From NCBI RefSeq assembly GCF_005239225.2, contig NC_133287.1, forward strand, positions 10,893,493-10,957,492: DNA of 64,000 bases, read 5' to 3'. This DNA is from Populus alba. Taxonomy: Eukaryota > Streptophyta > Magnoliopsida > Malpighiales > Salicaceae. The notes below the pieces were generated by a model. The model saw only the letters and a program-made list of their open reading frames with translations, searched no databases and was not told the origin of the DNA. Positions 22,331-33,785 of the stretch are shown here, piece by piece (position 1 is the stretch's first letter; every line of letters starts with the position of its first letter). Position numbers and translations under genes: made by a program.

Positions 22331-24440
22331 TGCTTGTTGGGTAGCTAGGGGATGCATGTCGCTAAAGAAGCATATACATATTTTCAAGAGGAATGTACAC
22401 TTTTTTTTAGTCTTATTTTTCATCCAGATTAACTTCATTTATTCAACTTCACAGGTGTTTAGGCTCCAAGATTTTCATAGTCTGGGTTGAAAACAATCTG
22501 CTTCTTTATTGTTCTTGAGCCAACGTGACAATATTAATGGATTCGCAATTCAAAGTTTGGCTTGAATTTAATTATATATATGTATTTTGTCTTGTTTTCT
22601 TGAAAGAGATTTCCATCAGGAAGCCATCCACACACGAAGGCTGTGGTGATGAAGAAGATGAAATAGCCACGCATTGGTCGAAGCAAAAGTCCACGGTCAG
22701 CACAAACACTGTGAATTCCGGCTAGGGTTTAATTAGAAACTGGGTTCCACACATGCCTTATCAATGAAGAAGGTGAAACGAAGAAAGCGTGGCCTTATAT
22801 CCCTGTCAAGGAAAGAAAAATAAACTTGAATACGTTTCAATTTCCATCTAACAAGTCGGCTTTTATCCATCAAAAGAGAGTTTCTAACGCAGTGTCAGCT
22901 GTTTGGTTTCAAGTTCAACACTTCAACTTGCTCCATGCATATCTCTCTGCAGAAAGTTGTGTGTGGTCCTCATCTCAGTGGGAGTTTTGATGTTGGTCCC
23001 TCACCTATAAGGTAGCTATACGGCCCCCCTCTCTCTCAACCTTCTTGTGTAGCTGTCATTTACGTCAACATGACAAGCCTCTAAGAGTACTGTAGACCAC
23101 AATTTTTAATGCCCAGGAATACACTTCTCATCTTAGTGGATTTCTTTTTGTCCTTGAATTCTTTTCTACCCTAACTCATAATCTCATGAATTGATGACAA
23201 GATGTCTTATATTGAGACATTTAACTTGTTTTATTAGGTGATGGATCATAGGACGACATCTTCCAGGACTGCTGGCAAATTTCCTCAAAGACCAACCAAA
23301 GTCATCACTCCTACTTAAATTAGTGTTAGAAACGTGCCGGGGTTTGGAACTGGGCTGCCGTGTATAATATTGTATCAGACGAGAAGCAGATATGAGCTCG
23401 CTAGCTAATTTGAAGCTGCTGTTTCCAGTTCTGGCTCCCTTTAGAATCATTATGTATACTCGGTACTAGCTAGGCATGCATTGATATCGATCGACCCATG
23501 TGACCAGAACTCAGCCACAAAACCTTTATTTGTGGTTGCCCATAAAGCACAACTCACCGCTTTTCGAAACGTCCAGCAGCAGCATGGTCCCCAACTCAAT
23601 TTATGCAATGTGTTTGCGCAACATTTTAACATGGTGTTTTCCACAAATTGACACTCTAAATTTTTACCCAAGCTAGCCAAGGGAAAATTAATTAGTCCTA
23701 ATGACCATTCATTGAGACAATGATTGCTCAACATGCGTGACAAACGAAATGATAAGATATGGACTAGCATAATTTATTTGACCCGAGGGGGGGGGTATAT
23801 GACACGCGGCTCCACTGATGCCATTGCTTTATCTTTACGTCTTCCTTGGAGCATGGTCGGTTGAATTCCTAGCTTTCTAAAATGGCGTACCTTCTCCAAT
23901 AAGTTTATTCTCTGTGATCGAAACAAAGGAAAAGTATTTCCAGATATTGATACCAAATTGCGTAAGATATATACAGACACAGGCAACCTTGGTGCAGACT
24001 TCATTACCTTTCTTCACACTGTAAGTGCTGCAACTAATCCCAAACTTAGGTGCATGCCTAGCTATGACTACTAAAACCCTTCCCTTCCTTTAAAAATACT
24101 TCTTTTCTTGATTTATTCATGCAATACTAGCTAGTTACTTGTTTTCAGCTTCGGATTACCTCTTCGATGAGCACAATATTGTAAGAGAATATTATGATAC
24201 TGAATATTGTTGTCTTCTCTTCACAACTGAAACCTTCCAGAACAAAAAAATGGCTAGTTAAGAATTCTTGCGAAGGAATTCTTAAAATGTTTCTGATATA
24301 TATTTACTCTATATGTTATTTTGTTGACTGTTTTTCTAGAGATTCCCCTCTACTTGTGCAGAGATAGCTTGTTTTGATTATTTTTTTTTTTAATGTTTTT
24401 TCGATCTTCTTTAACCACTTACTCTTTCTTTAAGGGAAAC
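22331..24440. other. TCP upstream region / possible leader intron
   Basis: No supported coding sequence. Reading frames on minus at 23184-24004 show no family motif. Sequence is less AT-biased than the surrounding intergenic DNA, as expected for promoter or leader-intron DNA. A stretch ending TTTAAGGGAAACTGCAG at about 24447 may be the acceptor of a leader intron. Confidence 0.35.
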
Positions 24441-24459
24441 TGCAGTTTGGACCGATCTT

Positions 24460-24648
24460 GTGCTGTGTGGTTATGTTAATCTGACTGCTCATTTTCTTCC
24501 TTTTATGGATCTGAATCAGCATGAGAAGCCGCAGCACAAAGAAACTTTATGCAGCAAGGTTTCTTTGACACTACAAGGAGTCTGTGCAAACCTCCAGTTA
24601 TTTAAGGAGTTCAACTTGCTTGTTCAATTTCGTATGCACTACCGATGA
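24460..24648 (+). CDS. Upstream ORF in the TCP leader (62 codons)
   Basis: ATG at 24460 opens a 62-residue frame that stops at 24648, 13 bp before the likely TCP start codon at 24662 and in a different frame. Its end overlaps an in-frame ATG (24584) of the TCP frame. If transcribed, it could reduce or condition TCP translation. Peptide conservation is unknown. Confidence 0.4.
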   Translation: MLCGYVNLTAHFLPFMDLNQHEKPQHKETLCSKVSLTLQGVCANLQLFKEFNLLVQFRMHYR

Positions 24649-24661
24649 TGAGAGGCATAAG

Positions 24662-25759
24662 ATGATTACTAGTTCAAAGCAAGTGGATTCTCCAACAAAA
24701 AAGGAAGAGGATTCAAATGATGGCAAGATTTCTAAGGCTTCATCTAGCTCAGCACCATGGTTAAGGTTGAAGGATCCAAGAATTGTGCGAGTGTCGCGTG
24801 CTTTTGGAGGAAAAGACAGGCATAGCAAAGTTTGCACCATTAGAGGGTTGAGAGATAGGAGAGTTAGGCTTTCGGTTCCCACTGCTATTCAGTTGTATGA
24901 TCTTCAAGATAGACTTGGCCTTAATCAACCAAGCAAGGTAGTTGATTGGTTGCTTAATGCAGCCAAGCATGAAATTGATGAACTCCCTCCACTCCCAATG
25001 CCACCAGGGAACTTTTCCCTGAATCATCAAGCAATGCTAGGTTCTTCTAATGAAGTTGGCGCCTCACGGTCTAGCAAAGAAGTGTTTAAGATGAACAACG
25101 GCATCGATTGGGAGGATACAAGTGGATTTACTAGACCGATTTTCTGGAATGCTGATGCAATTTCGAGGGCTAAGTCGAAAGAGGTTGTGACAGATCCAGT
25201 GAATGAGAAAGAAAATTGGGCAAAGAGAGATGAAGAAGATAAGGAGGATGGCAGTATTGAAGGGAATACTGCGCAAGCTTTATCTAGCAGTTTCTTACAA
25301 AGAGCTAGTCATTCTTCCTTACCAGGTTTGACAAATAATGCCATGCCTTATGGTTCTTTCTTTCATTTAGAACCTCAAAGTTTTCCATTATCTCATATGG
25401 GAAACCATGGATTTGCAACACAAACAGGAGATGTACACAACCTAAATGTCGTGCCATTGTCATCTGCCTTGTCTTTATCATCTGGCTCTCAAATTTTAGT
25501 GTGTCCACCTGGGACAACACAGTCTTATTTCCCTTCACATGCCACAGCTTCCATGGAGATTGATCCGAGACAAATCAACCACTTTCAATGGTTGACCCCA
25601 AGCACTCAAAATCTCTTACCAAACTCCCTTACCCCAAGTCCATACCCTATAAGCCAATCCATGAGACCTTCCCAGTATTTCAGTGTGACTCCTAGGGTTC
25701 TCCACTCTCACAATAGTGAAAGTCCACCGGACAAGGACCCCCAATTTCCTTGTAAATGA
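24662..25759 (+). CDS. TCP13-like: Class II (CIN-type) TCP transcription factor, TCP5/13/17-like
   Basis: 365 residues, single coding exon. The TCP domain spans about residues 49-107. The basic part starts [19 protein letters not shown], helix I is [14 protein letters not shown], the loop is NQPSKV and helix II is [12 protein letters not shown]. The preceding [10 protein letters not shown] and the following [11 protein letters not shown] match the TCP5/TCP13/TCP17 branch. No arginine-rich R domain of CYC/TB1 types and no miR319 target match were seen, as expected for this branch. These nuclear DNA-binding proteins restrain leaf margin growth and promote differentiation. I chose the ATG at 24662 (MITSSK) because related proteins begin this way. 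An in-frame ATG at 24584 would add 26 residues. The C-terminus is Ser/Pro/Gln-rich and likely disordered. Confidence 0.92.
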   Translation: MITSSKQVDSPTKKEEDSNDGKISKASSSSAPWLRLKDPRIVRVSRAFGGKDRHSKVCTIRGLRDRRVRLSVPTAIQLYDLQDRLGLNQPSKVVDWLLNAAKHEIDELPPLPMPPGNFSLNHQAMLGSSNEVGASRSSKEVFKMNNGIDWEDTSGFTRPIFWNADAISRAKSKEVVTDPVNEKENWAKRDEEDKEDGSIEGNTAQALSSSFLQRASHSSLPGLTNNAMPYGSFFHLEPQSFPLSHMGNHGFATQTGDVHNLNVVPLSSALSLSSGSQILVCPPGTTQSYFPSHATASMEIDPRQINHFQWLTPSTQNLLPNSLTPSPYPISQSMRPSQYFSVTPRVLHSHNSESPPDKDPQFPCK

Positions 25760-26190
25760 CATGAAAGCAGTGCAAGGATTGCAGAAGAAGAATACATGGC
25801 CCTTCTTCCTAAAACAAGGAAAGCTTCAGTTTGATTTAGTGTCCCAGGCGAGAGGAAAAGGTATTGTTCTATTAAAAACTTATACTAGAACACTTCTACC
25901 TGTCCTGTGTGTTTATTTGCAGACAGTTTTTCTAATGGTACTCATAGTCACAATCTCATGTATGATTTCACATTTTTGCATCTTGGTGTCTGGATCATCA
26001 GTCCTAGGAGAGTGTTTTATGTCGAACGAATGGCTTGATACTTGTGAGACAACCACATAATCTTAATAATTTGATTTTCAGTTGATTGATCATAGTGATA
26101 GCAATTTGTACAGGTCATGGACCTAATAATTATGTGTTACATTTGATGTTGCATCTGAATTTTAGTTAATAAAAGCTTATATATGCTGTG
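25760..26190 (+). terminator. TCP 3' UTR and polyadenylation signal
   Basis: Follows the TGA at 25757-25759. A possible 3' UTR intron runs from GTATTG at about 25860 to TTTGCAG near 25922. A canonical AATAAA lies at 26168-26173 with T-rich and GT-rich sequence after it. The exact cleavage site cannot be read from sequence. Confidence 0.5.
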
Positions 26191-26789
26191 TTGATCAATC
26201 TAGCATGAAGTGCAAAGAGGAAGCTGTAGAGGATGGTTATTTACACCTTAAGCTTATATGCTTTATGTGATATTCAACTTTTTGTATGCCAAAGCCATGA
26301 ACATTATTTGCTTCAACAAGATTTGGAGTCTTCAGTACTTTCGAGTCTGCAATCTCATGAAGTTAATGCAGTTTTGACACCGGATTTCTCAACAAATACA
26401 TAAATACTTGTTAACTCAGAGTCCATGAGCATAATTTTGAAGCAAGAAAATTAAACCTTGGAGAAAACAAAGATCAATAGAGAATGATAGGCTATTTATA
26501 GAAGTCTGATATGAACACTGGAAAAACTAGCAAAGAGTCAAACCAAAAATAGGTTTTGAATTAAGCTTGTGTAATTTCAAAGAACGAAAAAGAAAAAATT
26601 AATTTGCTTGTGTGAGTGAATGAGACATGATTGTGCTAGTATAAGTGTCAGCTTTGCACAGGATCCAACAAGATAATGGAAGGAGTAGCAGCTTTAGATG
26701 ATCAAAGGAGCTCGTGAAAGTTGCTTATATCCAATGAACTGAAAAGATCTGTACGTGGTCCTCAAAATTGAGGGAGAGACTAGGAGGGT

Positions 26790-27740
26790 ATTTTACCATT
26801 TTAACATGGCCAGGTAAAAGTTTTTTAAAAACTAATACTTGTTATAAAAATATTTGAAAAATAAGACAGCTTAAATGTAACCATGATTTTAAATAATGAT
26901 TTTGTAACGATTCCTATTAGAAATAGAAGTTGTTTACTCAGGAAATCAAAAGTGAAATTAATTAATATATACAAAAATCAATATAAAATTCTATAAAAAT
27001 TTGATAGTCAACATATGAGATTCAAGATTCAATGATCAAAAAATAAGAGAGGAGAGATAATTTAATATGGTATGATAGAGAAATGAGGGAAGAAAAGGAA
27101 AGGAAAGAAAGAATGAGTCATCGAAGACACACCGAAACCTTGTTTTTTACATATTTGATATCATTAAAAAAATCTCGGCAAGACAATTCTAACCGTACCA
27201 TAGAAGACCACCGAACAATATTATAATTTGTTAGTGATTTTGTTTGGGGTAACCAAATCTTAAAGTATCTTAATCCAAAATTAACCCAAAACAAAATCAC
27301 TAACCAAGTATAATCTAATTTGGTGGTTTTTCATGGTGTAATTAGAATTTTCTCATCGAGATATTTTTAATAGTATCAGGTGTGTAAAAAACAGGAGTCT
27401 CAATGTATCTCCGATTATTCCATTTTTTTCTCTTTTTTTTCTTCCCTCGTTTCTCTCTTATACCATATCAGCTTGTTTCTCCTTTTATTTCTTGATTATT
27501 AAATCTTAAATATTTTGTCTTAACCATTGAATCTTCATATAATTTTATGTTAAATTTTGTGTATGTTAATTAATTTCACTTTTAATTTCTTGAGTAAACA
27601 ACCATTATTTCCAATTACAAAACCAATATTTCAAATTGTGGTTGTATATTGAAATTGTGTTGTTTTCTAAATATTTTTATCATGTATCATTTTCTCGAAA
27701 CTTTTATCAAATTGTGTTGTACACTAAAACACTATCTGTC
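26790..27740. mobile_element. Large foldback (inverted-repeat) element
   Basis: Two arms of about 430-450 bp are reverse complements of each other with moderate divergence. TTAGTGATTTTGTTT at 27231-27245 pairs exactly with AAACAAAATCACTAA at 27289-27303, leaving a loop of about 43 bp. Farther out, AAAGTGAAATTAATTAA in the left arm (near 26950) pairs with TTAATTAATTTCACTTT in the right (near 27570), and GTTGTTTACTCA (near 26931) with its complement TGAGTAAACAAC (near 27591). No coding sequence. Likely a foldback MITE; a transcript would form a near-kilobase hairpin. Confidence 0.8.
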
Positions 27741-29367
27741 CAATTAAACAACTCACCATTATATTAGGTCTTGTCTTTGCTAAGGTATTATTCTCAGCCA
27801 GCTCTCCTAGGATTAGGGCATCTTCAAGGGAGCTTGAGAAACGGTATGTAGATGAGAACCGGGGCATGCAAGAACTCACACCACAATCCCAAACAAAATC
27901 TAGCTACAGTTTTATATATTCCAGTTTTTTTTCCTATGTGATGACGGAGAAGACATTTTAGAGAAAAGGCATTATATAGCCAATCTAACTCTGTAGGAAA
28001 GGGTAGCAAAATATATAGGTAGTTATCAACATCTCCCAAAAATACCATATTGTTTTCTACTTAAGCAGATAAAATCTAGCTGTGGGTGACCCTATGCCGA
28101 AAATAGCTTTCTGGTGCAGCCAACAAATTAAGATTAATGAATGTTTTCTTATCTAGAGAGTACTTAATTGGTGTATTCTGTTATAATGAATGAATATATA
28201 TAATATAGTGTTCATATTCTGTTATAATTCGGTAGTTAAGACGATTTTTTTTTGGTCCTTTACTTATGGAATGCAGATCGACAAGAATTTTACTTTCGTA
28301 GTGTAAATTGTGCATGGCTAGAATTTAATAATGAGATTCTGGGAAGAAGGGAAGAGAAGAGAAGAAAAAAAAGAGACTAATGGGATCTCTCATGTTAAAA
28401 ATTGAAATTAAATCATTGTAGTCTATGGTGAAATTATGTTATTTGAGAATAATCTATGATAAACAAGAGCTTAATCTCACGTGCGTACCATGGAAATTAA
28501 GAACATTGTGATTTCAATGAAGATTTTGTGGAGAGAAGTAATCATCACGGGCTATTAATTTATTTGGTGATCATTCAGATGCTGATTATAACCAAAGAGG
28601 TGCAGAAACCATCGCTGTAAAATGAATTTTGGAACACTATATATAGACAAAGAGAGCGTTGTTCTCTTGCTTGATTTCCTTCTGCCTCTAAAGGAAAAGG
28701 TTTCTGGATTGTTACTTTTCTCTCTTTTTTTTCATTTTACCCTCTTTAGCATGGCAAGATCGAGTATTATATACGGTATTATGGGGTGATATATACCTGT
28801 CCTGTTTCTGGAGTTCTTGAATTCCATTGCTTAGTTACCTCTTGCCCTAGCTATGAGTTAGGTATTTATCTTGACAGCAGTACCAGGTCTCTGCTAAGCA
28901 TGTTCCTTGCCACTCTAAAACAGTTTAGTGGGAATTAGAACACATCGGATTTAGATTCAGGTGTTATCTTCACGACAAAGAAATTATGATTAAATCCTCA
29001 TTAGTTTCTGGTTTATCAGTAATGTGAACAGTCGTGTGTATTATCGGCCATGCTCCCCAGTAAATTAGTGTCTGAAGAAGATTTTCTGTTGATGGTCTTG
29101 CTGAAATACCAAGTATGAATGTTCTTGTTTATGTTCTTATTCGTCTTTATATTTACTCTTCCTTTTGCTGGCCTGTATTCTATCTCTTTTGTCGTCAACC
29201 ACACCGCTAATCTGTTCGCTAGCTATATGATCTGTTAATAAAATCTCCTCGTCTCCTGTAAAGAAATCAAAATGATTTGTTCTTATTCTTTTAAATGAGT
29301 GTTGTGTGTTGATCATTTGTACATCGAATCATCACAAAAACTGTGAAATAAAACAATGAAATTTGCA

Positions 29368-29370
<3 letters not shown>
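27741..29370. other. Intergenic; possible unannotated transcription unit
   Basis: No protein-coding gene supported. CTATATATAGAC at 28638-28649 followed by a pyrimidine-rich stretch (28660-28760) resembles a TATA box with a leader, but no ORF of note follows within 1 kb. I searched by eye for common conserved plant microRNA sequences and found none. Confidence 0.3.

Positions 29371-29399
<29 letters not shown>
29371..29399. repeat. Poly(A) tract
   Basis: About 29 consecutive A residues. It could be the tail of an old retroinsertion, though no source sequence is recognisable before it. Confidence 0.8.
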
Positions 29400-29401
<2 letters not shown>

Positions 29402-30119
29402 CGAAATATGCAAGCTCAAGGGAAAGGGAAAAGCATGGCCACAAATTAGCGAACCAATCAATGCATATATTTTATTCTCTTAAAACACGATGAACATGCA
29501 TCACCCAAAGAAATGATCGAATCTCATAGTATATAACAGGATGGGTTCTTAATAGTTTTGTAGTTAATCTTGTTATTATAAAATAGTGAGTTTCTTTTAT
29601 ATATATTTTTGGTAACTCTTCTTTCATCTAAATTAGCATATATAATTAATCATGTGTGATATTAACGACTAAAATATAATTAATAGAGGATATTTCAATT
29701 TTAAATCTATAAAAACTAAGTAAGAATTTGATTGAATACCTTTTTAAAATCATACTAAAATAATATGTGTGACGTTATTTAGATGGTAAAGTGATATTTA
29801 ATCATTAATAAAGTTATTAAATTTTCTTACGAATAGAAGTTATTTCTCATATTTTTTATAAGTTATGATACAGAATGTAATGCACACACTTTACCTATAA
29901 AAATAGAAGGAGTAAAGAAAAATTAGAAATATCACTCAAAGTATAACAATCATTCTCTCTAAAAAGGGTTTTAGGATATTTTTCACTCGTGATTCAGGTG
30001 GATTATTATTAGAGGATGTACATTTGGATGACTTTTGGTTTGCAACAACCTAGTTTTGAAGAAATTAATTCAGCCTTATAAATAAATTATGATCTTTAAT
30101 AATCTTCAATATTTTATTG

Positions 30120-30680
30120 AATGTTTTTGGGTTTATTTTTTTATGGGGTTAGTCTCAACTTCATGATTTAATCAAATCATGAGTTTCGAATATTAATATA
30201 GGTTGACTTCAACCTTTTTTAGGTCCATTTTTAAAATTGATTTTTTTAAATTTTATTTTTCAACATTCCCGGTGGTTGGAGATTGAGTTTCATGATTTTT
30301 TTTCACTTTCTTTTATATGAGATTATTTTGATCTCATATCTAGGGTCGTAGGCTTAGCGGATTAACCCTAATTGACTTGAGTATTTTTTTTTTTTGTTTC
30401 TTTTTTTTAGATTGATTTTTTTTTTTCAGTTTTGCTCTTCAATATTGGGTTGTTTAAAATTTGAGCTTCATTGTTTTATTTAATTTTCTTACTATGGGAT
30501 TATCCTAATCTCATAATTAAGTTATGCATTTTGGAAGCTTGACTCAGGTGGACTCTAGTGGGGTTTTTTGGTCCTTTTTTAATTTGTTTGTTTTTTTAAT
30601 GTTATCCTTAATATTTGATTTATTGGTTATTAAAATTTGGATTTTTATTATTTTACTTTAAGATAATCACATCATTATTT
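30120..30680. repeat. Degenerate tandem repeat, about 180-190-bp units
   Basis: Three diverged units share the order: ATT(G/T)AG(T/C)TTCAT(G/T), a T-rich stretch, a GGGATTAT-(C/T)CTAATCTCAT-like block, a GGCTTAGCGG/GGAAGCTTGA block, GACT(T/C)(A/G)GG, a long poly-T, then a TTCAATATT(G/T)G block. The pattern is typical of repeats seen in poplar intergenic DNA; that comparison is from memory. Confidence 0.5.
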
Positions 30681-32476
30681 AAGTTTACTTCGTTATCAAA
30701 TAAGATAATAAGAAACCTTTTAAAGATATTATGAGGATATCTTTTTGTGATATTAATCATTATATAATTTTTTAATTCAATTTATTTACTCTTGTTTTTT
30801 TTTAAATTATATTATTAAAGAACCAAGTCGAGTTAATAACTCGAGTTTCTAGTTTTTCTTACTTTTTTTAAAAAAATACCAGTATTGTCTCAACATTTTT
30901 TTTATATTAAAAAAATATGATTTAACCTGCAGCATATTACAAGTAACCAATATATGGCTAGCTATTTATGAGATTAAGAGCGTAGTTGAAACTGCGTTCC
31001 CTCAAAATTTAAAATATTTTTTTATTAATTTTTATATCATTTTGATGTAATAATTTTTAAAAATAATTTTTTTAAAATAAAAAAATATTATTTTAATATA
31101 TTTTTAAATAAAAAATATTTTAAAACCGATATCTATCTAATCTCTTATATAGGAACTCGTTTTCCCTCTCAACTGCTGCTGGCCTACAGCCCTTAACATG
31201 ACAGAAAATTAGTTGTTGTGAGCCTTGTGACTATAAATTTTGGAGTTTGTCGGGAGAAGTGGGGCCCAAGAACCAAATCCAAGCTTTCAAGGGCAGTATA
31301 GCCCACTCAAACACAACCCGCGAGCAAAGATCCACCCTCTAATTTCTCTCTCCTTAGCATTGCAAAATAAAAGCTGAATAAATTCGGACATGAAGACTCC
31401 AACCTTAGTTCTGTAATAATCGGAGATGAAGACATGGAAATTCAGTCAAAATTAACTCTTAGAGCTAAATTATAGATCCGAGCAGCTAATGACTGTTCAT
31501 CTTCTGCTGTCACACAACGAAGTTATTTTCATTTTTTTTTTTTTTTTTTATCATATCCTCCATGAAAGCAAGAACGTGAAGAGTGTTTTTCCACTTCCAA
31601 TCTTGAGAATACTTTCTATCAACTCATAATTATAACTTCAGCTATCATCTCGAGGAGAAAAATTAAGATTAAATCAAGTTTTGTTTATCATTGAATAGAC
31701 TTCTCAAGTTTCGAAAATGCTCACAGCAGTCTCGGCTCCTCCTCCTCCTCCTTGATAATGATATTATTAAATCAGTTTTCATAGACAGAAATTGTCATAT
31801 ATTTATAGGAAATTATTTTCTTACACTTCTTAAAAGAATCAACCTATGATGATAATCGGAAAGCACCCGTTTGCCAGCGATGTTGAGCCTCCAAAGATAG
31901 TCCCATTTGAGGCTATAATTTAGAATTCTCCCTTATATATTAAAGCACCCATTTAAATATATAATAGAATTTGAAATTAGAATAAATCCTTAAAAAAACC
32001 TCTTTAGAAAGGATTAGTTTTTCTTCTTTTATGAATTTTTGTTTATGATAACATATGTTTCCGAATTAATTAGTTTTCATGTGATTGATTTTTTATTTCT
32101 TTTTTTCTTTTAATGGTAAGTCATTTAATAGATATAGTCATTTAATAGATTATATTGGTCAAAAGAGGAAGCTTGAACATATTATTTTTCCACACGGAGG
32201 AAGGTTGTTTGATGAGAGTTTTAATATTACGGATAATAGAAGAAATTTTTTTGGCAAAAGCATGATAAGGATTGACAAAAAAAAAATCTATTTTAGAAAT
32301 TTTTTTGATATCATCTAAAAGGCTAACCTCATAAAGATAGTCAAGTTTAGTAGACGTAGACGTTGACGAATAAAAAGAAAGGGGGAAGATGGAAGAAGGA
32401 AAAAAGAAGTCAAAAGAGAAGAGGAATGAGGTGAAGATGGAGAAGAAGAGGTCATAATCACCCACAAACTAGAAGG

Positions 32477-32489
32477 GTTCTGATACCAT
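32477..32489 (-). mobile_element. Copia-type primer-binding site (initiator tRNA-Met)
   Basis: The minus strand reads TGGTATCAGAACC, matching the end-complement of initiator tRNA-Met used by most plant Ty1/copia elements (TGGTATCAGAGC). A Ser-rich minus-strand frame follows directly (about 32465-32350), placed where gag would start. No LTR pair or pol was found, so this is a small remnant. Confidence 0.45.
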
Positions 32490-33229
32490 AAACTAAAATA
32501 AAAAAAAATAATATCTAATTATCTTTTTTAAAATATGTTTGTTTGATAGTAATACATATTAAAAATAAAACAAACATTTTTATATTTTACCTTAACCTTA
32601 TATTTGAATACAACTTTTAGATTTCGATTTAAAAAATAATATATGTTATAATTTACAATTCATACATTATTAGATAAGATAAAAGTATTATTGTTATTAG
32701 AATATACTATTCTATCTTGTTTAATGTGTACTAAATACAAAATAAAACAAATTATCGTGGTAAATACAAAATATGAGAATTATTTTTCTAGTTCAATTTA
32801 ACCTTATCCATCCAATCAAAATTATGTACCAAACATTACCTTACTTTAATAACAGTGTAATTTTCATTTAGTAAAGGTAAAATGACACGTCATCGTGAAA
32901 CCGATCGACTAAAAGAAATTGGACAAAAATACTTGATTGAAAGTTTTGAAATAATTAATAGATTAGAACAAAAAACAAATCCATGTACTCGATTGAGAGA
33001 TATTGAAAAGTTGGTATACCAATAATGTAATTATGCCCAGATAATAACAGGGTGTCCAAAGATTTTTAAAATTGGGGGGGATAGCTGTCACCTGTCAAGA
33101 AGAAATTAGCCCTCTCTTTTTATTTTTAAGTTATTAAACTAATAAAATAAATAAAACAAAATCATCCTTTTACTTTAATATTAAAAAACAAAACAACACA
33201 GCACTACAGTGCTCCATCACTACTCTACA

Positions 33230-33785
33230 CTTGAAGCTAAATTCAAAGAGGTTTTACAAGGGTTTTTTTTTCTTTTCAGATTCCCAAATTCAAAACCCTA
33301 AATCCAACGTCTAATCCAATACCGATCAATCCTTCCTCGCTGCCTAGGGTTTCTACTTGTGATCGATCGATCTGTTTCTGTGTTTGTCGTCTCATTTTAC
33401 TCCGTTTCCTCTTCGATGCTTCCAGTATGTTTCGCTCCAAACCCTAGAATTCAACGGTAAGCATTCACTTATCATTTATTATACGTCTGCTTCTTCTTAT
33501 TTGCTATAATCTCCTTTAGATCTCTCTCTATGGTTTGCTTCAATCTCTTTCTGGTTGGTTGCTAAGAAAATGACAGAAGATTGAAATTTACTTCTTTATT
33601 TACGTAATTAGTTCCTTCTTTTAATTTCGCATGTTTTTGTTCAAATTGGAGAAATTCAGGTGATTTTTTTATTTTATTTTTCAGCGACCAAAGGAGGAAT
33701 AAGAAGTGAGATGGATGATGCATGGGTGAGAGAATGGTGCTATTGAATGCTAATATGTAATGTGAAGTGATATGAGGTATTGAAT
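33230..33785 (+). promoter_or_regulatory. TAF8 5' leader with intron and upstream ORFs
   Basis: Leader exon 1 contains AAAACCCTAAATCC and AAACCCTAG motifs (telo-box-like, common in plant housekeeping genes) and ends at 33456 before GTAAGC. The intron runs to a TTTTTCAG acceptor and exon 2 starts at 33685. Upstream ORFs are present. One begins at ATG 33416, crosses the splice and ends at TGA near 33709 (22 residues). Another is 33711-33746 (11 residues). Further ATGs follow before the main start. They may limit translation. Confidence 0.55.

Larger units (their letters stand above)
29400..33180. other. AT-rich intergenic with repeat fragments
   Basis: No gene. Includes a degenerate tandem repeat (30120-30680), an AT-rich dispersed repeat (about 30975-31145) and a copia-type primer-binding site (32477-32489). 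Short reading frames at 32085-32465 are explained by the latter or are chance. Confidence 0.45.

Noticed and set aside
23184..24004. Three consecutive minus-strand frames upstream of the TCP gene
   Set aside because: No recognisable domain, no splice logic joining them, and GC and codon use do not differ from surrounding non-coding DNA.
24662..25759. miR319 target site in the TCP gene
   Set aside because: Many CIN-type TCP genes have it, but no GGGACCCCTTCAGTCC-like match is visible; the TCP5/13/17 branch normally lacks it.
28600..29300. Conserved plant microRNA precursor
   Set aside because: I looked for the common conserved mature sequences on both strands and found none.
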